A DNA stretch of 5,603 nucleotides from Rhodoferax sp. (GTDB taxonomy: Bacteria > Pseudomonadota > Gammaproteobacteria > Burkholderiales > Burkholderiaceae_C): contig JAQGMQ010000889.1 of assembly GCA_028292305.1 (NCBI GenBank), positions 1 to 5,603 on the forward strand. The letters run 5' to 3'. This document shows positions 1-4,426 of this stretch, piece after piece (within the stretch, counting starts at the first letter, position 1; every line of letters starts with the position of its first letter). Both the position numbers and the translations under genes were made by a program. The notes under the pieces are model-generated. The model saw nothing but the letters and a program-made list of their open reading frames with translations, was not told the origin of the DNA and searched no databases.

Positions 1-890
1 TTGAAGGCGTTGCTGAACGCGCTCTCCGAGGTGTAGCCCAACTGCCCGGCCAGCACCGACACGGCCGTGCCTTCTTCACGCAGTGCGCGTTGCGCCACCC
101 GCATGCGCCACTGCGTCAGATAGGTCAGCGGGGCCACACCGGCGGCGGTCTTGAAGTGCTGGGCGAAGGTGGTGCGCGACATGGCGGCGGCGCGGGCCAG
201 CTCTTCCAGCTGCCAGGGGCGGCCCGGCTCGGCGTGCATCAGGCGCAGCGCGGGCGCGAGCCGCGGGTCGCTCACGGCGCGCAGCCAGCCGGGCGCCAAC
301 GGCCATGACGCCTGCAGGTGCGCCCGCAAGATCTGCACGAACATCAGCTGGGCCAGGTGCACCGAGGCGATGCCCGCGCCAGGCAGCTCGCTGGCACGTT
401 CGCCCACCAGTTGCGCGAGCAGCCAGCGCAGCGGCGTGGCCTCGGGCGCCGCCGCCTGGATGTGAATCCAGCGCGGCAACACATCGGCCAGCAGGCCGCC
501 GTTGGCCGGGTCGAGCCGCACGTGGCCGCCCATCTGGACGAAGTCGTCCTGGTCGGCGGGCCGCGTTTCGATGGCGTCACCCAGCCGCATCATGTTGCCC
601 GCGGTGCGCAGGAAAAGCGCCATCGCGTCCACCGGCGCGGTGTCGGCGTCACTGCACATCACGAAGCCGTGCGATGCGGCCAGCAGCAGGATGTCGCCGG
701 TGGCGGCCCACACCGGCGCGGCCTCGCCATCGAGTTTGATCCAGCAGCCGCCTTTGACGATGGCGCAGAACTTGATCTTGTCGGGCGGCGGGAACCGGAT
801 CGCCCAGCGGCCCGCCGCCGAGAACCCGCCGGTGACCACGGTTTCGGCATACTCGAGTTTCAGGATGTCGGATAACGGGTCGGTGGCCAT
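1..890 (-). CDS. AraC-family transcriptional regulator with N-terminal cupin domain (partial, 3' end outside window)
   Basis: The frame is open from the ATG at 890 to the window edge, giving 296 residues. The N-terminal part (about residues 1-190, beginning MATDPLSDIL) has the pattern of the Cupin_6-type AraC ligand-binding domain: an early DPLSD motif, then FPPPDKIKFCAIVKGGCWI and GDILLLAASHGF. The C-terminal part (from about 208) is an AraC/XylS double helix-turn-helix domain. The first HTH is WQLEELARAAAMSRTTFAQHFK (226-247), followed by GVAPLTYLTQWRMRVAQRAL, and the second HTH contains LAGQLGYTSESAFSNAF, where the window ends. Only the last ~10-25 residues should be missing. An in-frame ATG at 908 would add MRDSSN; neither start has a Shine-Dalgarno, and I chose 890 because the family usually starts just before DPLSD. 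The gene is divergent from the oxidoreductase at 1030, so it probably controls that gene and perhaps itself. The ligand is unknown. Confidence 0.93.
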   Translation of the reverse strand, partial: MATDPLSDILKLEYAETVVTGGFSAAGRWAIRFPPPDKIKFCAIVKGGCWIKLDGEAAPVWAATGDILLLAASHGFVMCSDADTAPVDAMALFLRTAGNMMRLGDAIETRPADQDDFVQMGGHVRLDPANGGLLADVLPRWIHIQAAAPEATPLRWLLAQLVGERASELPGAGIASVHLAQLMFVQILRAHLQASWPLAPGWLRAVSDPRLAPALRLMHAEPGRPWQLEELARAAAMSRTTFAQHFKTAAGVAPLTYLTQWRMRVAQRALREEGTAVSVLAGQLGYTSESAFSNAF

Positions 891-896
891 GTTCGA

Positions 897-924
897 ACTA
901 TCGCGCATGTGATGCGGATTTCAA
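897..924 (-). promoter_or_regulatory. Candidate sigma70-type promoter for the AraC-family gene
   Basis: Read on the minus strand, TTGAAA (924-919) is followed by a 16-nt spacer and GATAGT (902-897). That is a good -35 and a 4-of-6 match to the -10 consensus. Transcription would begin close to 890, the A of the chosen start codon, implying a leaderless or nearly leaderless mRNA, consistent with the absence of a Shine-Dalgarno. If the true start is the ATG at 908 this promoter cannot be right. The match was found by eye and is weak evidence. Confidence 0.25.
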
Positions 925-928
925 AATA

Positions 929-957
929 TTGATCGTCCGACTGCACGGACTTACAGT
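929..957 (+). promoter_or_regulatory. Candidate sigma70-type promoter for the oxidoreductase
   Basis: TTGATC (929-934) and TACAGT (952-957) are separated by exactly 17 nt. Each matches 4 of 6 consensus positions. The predicted transcription start falls near 964-965, at the ATG of the small leader ORF. The dyad at 935-950 fills the spacer between the two boxes, so a bound protein would directly control polymerase access. Both boxes are imperfect, as expected for a promoter needing an activator such as the adjacent AraC-family protein. Confidence 0.33.
935..950. promoter_or_regulatory. Inverted repeat, possible operator (GTCCG-N6-CGGAC)
   Basis: GTCCG at 935-939 and CGGAC at 946-950 are perfect inverted 5-nt arms separated by ACTGCA. 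The dyad lies in the gap between the divergent regulator and oxidoreductase genes and inside the candidate plus-strand promoter spacer. AraC-family proteins more often bind direct repeats, so this could belong to another regulator or be chance. Confidence 0.3.
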
Positions 958-959
958 CG
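938..959. promoter_or_regulatory. Second overlapping inverted repeat, possible operator (CGACTG-N10-CAGTCG)
   Basis: CGACTG at 938-943 and CAGTCG at 954-959 are perfect 6-nt inverted arms with a 10-nt spacer, so the arm centres are 16 nt apart, about one and a half helical turns. It overlaps the dyad at 935-950 and covers the candidate -10 box of the plus-strand promoter. Binding here would be expected to repress rather than activate. Functional status is inferred only from position and symmetry. Confidence 0.28.
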
Positions 960-964
960 CGTTG

Positions 965-1033
965 ATGAACATACTTGAAAAACCGCCCGGCGTCGAACCC
1001 GCGCCGCGACTGCCCCGGGCGGCTGCCCGATGA
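965..1033 (+). CDS. Possible 22-codon leader ORF overlapping the oxidoreductase start
   Basis: The ATG at 965 opens a 22-residue frame, MNILEKPPGVEPAPRLPRAA plus AR, whose TGA stop (1031-1033) overlaps the ATG of the oxidoreductase (1030-1032) in an ATGA arrangement. It has no recognisable Shine-Dalgarno, but the candidate promoter would start transcription almost exactly at its ATG. The peptide resembles no family I know. The overlap would allow translational coupling to the downstream gene, which also lacks a clear ribosome-binding site. It may equally be a chance ORF in a GC-rich 5' leader, so confidence is low. Confidence 0.22.
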   Translation: MNILEKPPGVEPAPRLPRAAAR

Positions 1034-1716
1034 AGATCCTGGTCACCGGCGCCACCGGCTTTGCGGGCGGCGAAGTGCTGCGCCAGTTGCTCGACGACCC
1101 CGCCGTCACCCAGGTCACCCAGGTCACCGTGCTGCTGCGCCGGCCGGGCAGCGTGCGCCATCCGAAACTGACCGAGGTGGTGCTCAATAATTTTCTCGAC
1201 TACACACGCGTCGCCGCGCAGCTGAACGCAGACGCCTGCATCTGGTGCCTGGGCGTGTCGCAGACCGCGGTCAGTGAGGCCGAGTACGTCGAGATCACGC
1301 ACGGCTACACGGTGGCTGCCGCGCGCGCCATGCTGGCGGCCAACCAGGACATGCGTTTCTGTTTTCTGAGCGGCCGCGCCGCCGACCAGCAGGAGCGAAG
1401 CAGCACCCTCTACGGTCGCATCAAGGGCCGCACCGAGCGTGATCTTGGCCTGCTGAGCGCCAACGTCTTCAACTTCCGCCCGGCCTTCATCCGCCGTGCG
1501 CACGCCGGCCAAAAGCGCCCGCTGGTTCCGCTGCTGTTCGAGCCCGTGGCCTGGGTGGTAAACCACTTCACCGACGACTTCAGCGTGAGCGTGGCGACCC
1601 TGGCAGAGTGCCTGATCGACGTGGCCAAACACGGTGCGGTTCAGAAGATATTCACCAACCGGGCCATCCTGCACCACGCGCCTGCCGCCCGGCCAGGCCC
1701 ACTACAACACCGGTGA
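1030..1716 (+). CDS. NAD(P)-binding SDR-like oxidoreductase (NAD-dependent epimerase/dehydratase superfamily)
   Basis: This 228-residue protein has a single Rossmann domain. The N terminus carries the dinucleotide-binding loop GATGFAGG (residues 7-14) after strand MKILVT. It is followed by VTVLLRRP (32-39), where an arginine pair at the end of strand 2 hints at NADP preference, and by ACIWCLGVSQT (69-79). The segment FCFLSG (110-115) precedes Y128-G-R-I-K132, matching the SDR YxxxK catalytic pair. FNFRPAFIR (147-155) and the late TDDFSVSVATLAECLIDVA helix complete a small 'atypical SDR' of the TIP30/HTATIP2-like size class, too short for a classical epimerase substrate domain. The substrate cannot be told from sequence. 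The ATG at 1030 starts right at the Rossmann strand and has no good ribosome-binding site. The gene is divergent from an AraC-family regulator. The last ~16 residues (rich in H, P, A, R) look like a non-conserved tail and overlap the end of cls. Confidence 0.9.
   Translation: MKILVTGATGFAGGEVLRQLLDDPAVTQVTQVTVLLRRPGSVRHPKLTEVVLNNFLDYTRVAAQLNADACIWCLGVSQTAVSEAEYVEITHGYTVAAARAMLAANQDMRFCFLSGRAADQQERSSTLYGRIKGRTERDLGLLSANVFNFRPAFIRRAHAGQKRPLVPLLFEPVAWVVNHFTDDFSVSVATLAECLIDVAKHGAVQKIFTNRAILHHAPAARPGPLQHR
1105..1128 (+). repeat. In-frame 9-bp tandem repeat within the oxidoreductase gene
   Basis: GTCACC occurs three times at 9-nt spacing, joined by CAG, giving 2.7 copies of GTCACCCAG. It encodes V-T-Q-V-T-Q-V-T at residues 26-33, just before and into the second Rossmann strand. 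The exact repeat of both codons and residues indicates replication slippage that added three residues without breaking the frame. Confidence 0.8.
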
Positions 1717-3207
1717 AAACAGCCGCGCCGCGGCGTCGCCCAGCTTGCGCAGAAACGGCAGCCGCCGCATCGGCGCGACGGCCTTGGCCTGGGCCAGGTC
1801 GGCGGTGAACTGTCGCGCCAGCGGCTCCGCCAGGGCCGGGCCATACACCACGGCGCAGACCTCGAAGTTGAGCCGGAAGCTGCGGTTGTCGAAATTGGCC
1901 GTGCCGATGAAGGCGCAGTGGTCGTCGATCACCATCGTCTTCGAATGCAGCATGCCGGCGCGGTATTCCCACACCTTGACGCCGGCGGCGATCAGCTCGT
2001 CGAAATACGAGCGCGCCGCGGCACTGACGATGGCCGAATCGCTGCGCCGCGGCACCAGCAGCTGCACGTCCAGGCCCCGCAGTGCGGCGCTGGTGAGCGC
2101 CATCAGGCCGGGCTCACCCGGCACGAAATACGGCGTGGTGAGCCACACCCGCCCCATGGCGCCGTTGATGGCCGCCACGTACATGCGGTGGATGCCTTCC
2201 AGGCCGCTGTCCGGCCCCGAGGTGAGGATCTGCACAGCGTGGTCGCCGGGCGGCGTGTCGGGCAGCAGCTGCCCGCTGTGCTCAGCCATCGCGCGCGGAC
2301 GTTCGCCGGTGGTGTAGACCCAATCCTCCAGAAAAGTCATCTGCAGTTGACGTACGGCCCCGCCCTCGATGCGCAGGTGCACGTCGTGGTAGGCGTCGGC
2401 GCGGGTGCGCTGGTCTTCCTCGTCGGTGATGTTGATGCCGCCGGTGAAGCCGGTGTGGCCGTCACACACCACGATCTTGCGGTGGGTGCGGAAGTTGATC
2501 ACCGGCCGCAGCCGCCGCCCGATGCGCGACGCGTGGAACAGGCCGATCTGCCCGCCCGCGGCCACTAGCGGCGCCAGGAACCGCGCGCTCAACCGCTTCG
2601 AGCCCATGGCGTCGACCAGCAAGCGCACCTGCACGCCTTCGGCCGCCTTGGCCACCAGCAGATCGCGCAGGGCGGTGCCGATGTGGTCGGGCTCGAAGAT
2701 GTAGTACTCGAGGTGCACATGGTGGCGCGCCGCGCGGATCGCGTCGAAGATGGCGTCGAACGTGGCCGCGCCGTCCACCAGCAGGTCGACCCGGGTGGCC
2801 GTGGAGATCGGCAACTCCGAGGTCGCCGTGCCCAGCCGCGCCAGCTGGCGCAACACCGGCGGCGCGTGGTCGGCGGCCGCGCGCAGCTTGGAAAAATCGG
2901 TTTCGCCATACAGCAGGGTCTGGCTGCGCAGCCGCTTGAGCCGCTGTTTCTTCAGCCGCTGCGGCCCGAAAAAATAGTAGACGACATAACCCAGGAACGG
3001 CAGCAGCGCCATCGACAGAATCCAGCTCAGCGTGGACACCGGCGCGCGTTTCTGCAGCAGGATCCACACCGCCAGCACGGCGATGTAGAGGCTCCAGACC
3101 ACCGAGATGGTGGTCGTCAGGCCGTCGTGGCCACCGGGGAAACGTTCGATCCCCTGGTTGATGCCGGCCGCCAGGCCGGCCCAGGTGTCGTGCAGGGTTG
3201 CCAGCAT
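1702..3207 (-). CDS. cls: Cardiolipin synthase, phospholipase D superfamily
   Basis: This 501-residue inner-membrane enzyme should join two phosphatidylglycerol molecules into cardiolipin plus glycerol. The N terminus has two hydrophobic segments (about 34-53 and 56-80) followed by a basic stretch, GPQRLKKQRLKRLR (81-94): the PLDc_N membrane anchor with a positive-inside cytoplasmic end. Both catalytic HKD motifs are intact: H242-R-K244-IVVC-D249 followed by GFTGGINI, and H421-S-K423-TMVI-D428 followed by FIGTANFDNRSF. FHASRIGRRLRPVINFRTHRK and TTPYFVPGEP (357-366) are further family signatures. Length and layout match bacterial ClsA-type enzymes of about 480-510 residues. The ATG lies 9 nt after the glsA stop with a good GAGGG ribosome-binding site, so the two form one operon. 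The stop (TAG, 1704-1702) sits inside the 3' end of the convergent oxidoreductase gene. The family call is very secure; assignment to ClsA rather than another Cls type rests on the membrane segments. Confidence 0.96.
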   Translation of the reverse strand: MLATLHDTWAGLAAGINQGIERFPGGHDGLTTTISVVWSLYIAVLAVWILLQKRAPVSTLSWILSMALLPFLGYVVYYFFGPQRLKKQRLKRLRSQTLLYGETDFSKLRAAADHAPPVLRQLARLGTATSELPISTATRVDLLVDGAATFDAIFDAIRAARHHVHLEYYIFEPDHIGTALRDLLVAKAAEGVQVRLLVDAMGSKRLSARFLAPLVAAGGQIGLFHASRIGRRLRPVINFRTHRKIVVCDGHTGFTGGINITDEEDQRTRADAYHDVHLRIEGGAVRQLQMTFLEDWVYTTGERPRAMAEHSGQLLPDTPPGDHAVQILTSGPDSGLEGIHRMYVAAINGAMGRVWLTTPYFVPGEPGLMALTSAALRGLDVQLLVPRRSDSAIVSAAARSYFDELIAAGVKVWEYRAGMLHSKTMVIDDHCAFIGTANFDNRSFRLNFEVCAVVYGPALAEPLARQFTADLAQAKAVAPMRRLPFLRKLGDAAARLFSPVL

Positions 3208-3213
3208 GCCGCG

Positions 3214-3218
3214 CCCTC
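3214..3218 (-). promoter_or_regulatory. Ribosome-binding site of cls overlapping the glsA stop codon
   Basis: On the minus strand GAGGG lies 6 nt before the cls ATG. Its first two bases are the last two of the glsA TGA stop. It fixes the cls start and suggests that ribosomes finishing glsA feed translation of cls. Confidence 0.7.
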
Positions 3219-4128
3219 AGAACACCGACAGGCCGGTCTTCGCCGTGAACAGCTCCAGCGCCTTCATGCCGAGCAGAGAGTTGCCGGTGGCATCGAGCGC
3301 GGGCGACCAGACGCACAGGCTCAACTGGTCGGGCACCACCGCGACGATGCCGCCGCCCACGCCGCTCTTGCACGGCAGGCCGATCAGGAACGCGAATTCG
3401 CCCGCGGCGTCATAGGTGCCACAGGTCAGCATCAGCGAATTGACGCGGCGGGTCTGGCGCTCGGTCAACAGATGGTGACCGTTGTAGGGGTGCACACCGT
3501 CGCGGCTCAAATAGCCTGTGGCGCGTGCCAGCTGCAGGCAGTTCATCGACACCGAGCAATGGTGAAAGTACACGTCGAGCACCTTGGCCACGTCGTTGTC
3601 GATCTTGCCGAAGCTCTTCATGAAGTTGCCCAGCGCGATGTTGCGAAACCCGGTGGCCGCCTCGGACGCGGCCACCTCTTCGTCGAAGTGCACCGGCTCG
3701 TTGCACAGGCTGGTGAGCAGCGTCAGCATCTCGGCCTTGGCGTCGCCGTGGCTCACCAGGCGGTCGGTCACGGCAATGGCGCCGGCGTTGATGAAGGGGT
3801 TGCGCGGCGTGCCCTGTTCGGCCTCCAGCTGCACCAGCGAATTGAACGGATTGCCCGAAGGCTCGCGGCCGATGCGCTGCCAGAGTTCGTCGCCCATCAC
3901 GCGCATGCCCATGGTCAGCGCGAACAGCTTGGAAATGCTCTGGATCGAAAACCGCGTGTGGCTGTCGCCGGCCGCGGCCTCCTGGCCGTCGCAGGTGCGC
4001 AGCGCGATGCCGAACTGGGCGGCCGGCACCCGTGCCAGCGCGGGGATGTAGTCGGCCACGCGGCCCGCGGCGCCGAGCTCGGGCTGCAGCGTGGCCACGA
4101 TCTCGTCGAGGATGGGTTGGAAGTGCAT
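3217..4128 (-). CDS. glsA: Glutaminase (glutamine amidohydrolase)
   Basis: This is a 303-residue cytosolic glutaminase that hydrolyses L-glutamine to L-glutamate and ammonia, of the serine-dependent beta-lactamase-like fold family (E. coli GlsA1/GlsA2, B. subtilis YbgJ). The N terminus MHFQPILDEIV is typical. The catalytic S64-x-x-K67 lies in FSIQSISKLF. Other ligand-contact positions of the family are present in the right order: N114 in NPFINAGAIAVTD, E156 and N163 in SEAATGFRN, Y187 in DVYFHHCSV, Y239 in CGTYDAAGEFA, and V257 in KSGVGGGI. Length agrees with the usual 300-310 residues, so it is complete and probably active. The chosen ATG gives the family-typical start; the 20 nt before it contain no Shine-Dalgarno. 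It is the first gene of a two-gene unit with cls. Upstream is a 298-nt gap with inverted repeats. A glutamine-driven ammonia source can serve nitrogen metabolism or acid tolerance; which one applies cannot be told here. Confidence 0.97.
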   Translation of the reverse strand: MHFQPILDEIVATLQPELGAAGRVADYIPALARVPAAQFGIALRTCDGQEAAAGDSHTRFSIQSISKLFALTMGMRVMGDELWQRIGREPSGNPFNSLVQLEAEQGTPRNPFINAGAIAVTDRLVSHGDAKAEMLTLLTSLCNEPVHFDEEVAASEAATGFRNIALGNFMKSFGKIDNDVAKVLDVYFHHCSVSMNCLQLARATGYLSRDGVHPYNGHHLLTERQTRRVNSLMLTCGTYDAAGEFAFLIGLPCKSGVGGGIVAVVPDQLSLCVWSPALDATGNSLLGMKALELFTAKTGLSVF

Positions 4129-4225
4129 GGGGTGATTGTCGGGGAGACGGGGGCTTGTTTTGGACGTGCGAGATGTGGACCACCGCCCTCACCTCTTCGC
4201 CTCCCGAAAGCCTGGCTTTTGCATT

Positions 4226-4261
4226 GCTCCTTCCCCCACCGGGGGAAGCTTGGGATGGGGG
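4226..4261 (-). repeat. GC-rich hairpin repeat, copy A (REP-like)
   Basis: The unit contains a perfect 8-bp stem, CTTCCCCC (4230-4237) and GGGGGAAG (4241-4248), with a 3-nt loop, followed by a G-rich tail to 4261. Its reverse complement aligns without gaps to copy B (4307-4342) at 27 of 36 positions, both beginning CCCCCA. The similarity plus the hairpin suggests a dispersed intergenic repeat. I recall similar C-rich/G-rich short repeats between genes in Comamonadaceae genomes, but cannot search for them. Confidence 0.65.
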
Positions 4262-4306
4262 CACTGCACTTCAGGCTTGACCGCCGTGCGTGCTGACGAC
4301 CGCCTA

Positions 4307-4342
4307 CCCCCACCCCGACCCTTCCCCGGAAGGGGAGGGAGT
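4307..4342 (+). repeat. GC-rich hairpin repeat, copy B (REP-like), inverted relative to copy A
   Basis: It starts CCCCCACCCC and folds as CCCT-T-CCCC (4319-4327) against GGGGAGGG (4332-4339) with one bulged T and a GGAA loop. It is the inverted partner of copy A, 45 nt away, so A and B together can form a larger cruciform or a long hairpin in RNA. The two-copy inverted layout is like the BIME units built from REP sequences in other bacteria. Confidence 0.65.
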
Positions 4343-4426
4343 CAACAGCCGATGCAGATGGCGGACCTCCACCACGCCGCGCGCCGGCGAGGGTCGCCCT
4401 GCCACCCAACGCCGGATCGCTCCGCC

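Larger units (their letters stand above)
4129..4426. other. Intergenic region between the tldE-like gene and glsA
   Basis: I see no plausible protein-coding gene in these 298 nt. The region holds two inverted copies of a GC-rich hairpin repeat (listed separately) and about 97 nt between the nearer copy and the glsA start, where the glsA promoter should lie. I could not identify a convincing -35/-10 pair there. No hairpin followed by a T run is visible downstream of the tldE-like stop, so transcription may read through or end in a Rho-dependent way. Confidence 0.7.

Noticed and set aside
318..875. 185-codon plus-strand ORF opposite the AraC-family gene
   Set aside because: Antisense shadow of the regulator's cupin and linker region; composition is H/R/Q/G-rich and shows no domain.
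898..1677. 259-codon minus-strand ORF opposite the oxidoreductase
   Set aside because: Shadow of the oxidoreductase frame, which has clear Rossmann and YxxxK motifs; the antisense product has no recognisable features and would also occupy the araC promoter region.
1680..1698. GCCTG/CAGGC hairpin just past the cls stop as a terminator
   Set aside because: Only 5 bp of stem with a 9-nt loop, no T run, and it lies within the coding sequence of the convergent oxidoreductase.
1634..2568. Plus-strand ORFs of 216-227 codons over the 3' half of cls
   Set aside because: Both are antisense to the part of cls encoding the HKD motifs, show low-complexity A/R/S or H/G/V composition, and have no ribosome-binding sites.
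2462..3373. 303-codon minus-strand ORF spanning the glsA-cls junction in another frame
   Set aside because: Out-of-frame translation of cls and glsA, very rich in R, A, G and P; the cls frame has intact catalytic motifs and a good ribosome-binding site.
2683..4296. 537-codon plus-strand ORF covering glsA and the start of cls
   Set aside because: It is antisense to two securely identified genes. Its translation is rich in Q, H, R, G and A without hydrophobic-core pattern or recognisable motif, as expected for the mirror frame of GC-rich genes.
4386..4398. GGCGA-GGG-TCGCC hairpin downstream of the tldE-like stop as a terminator
   Set aside because: Short 5-bp stem with no following T tract on the minus strand; such small GC hairpins are common by chance in this base composition.
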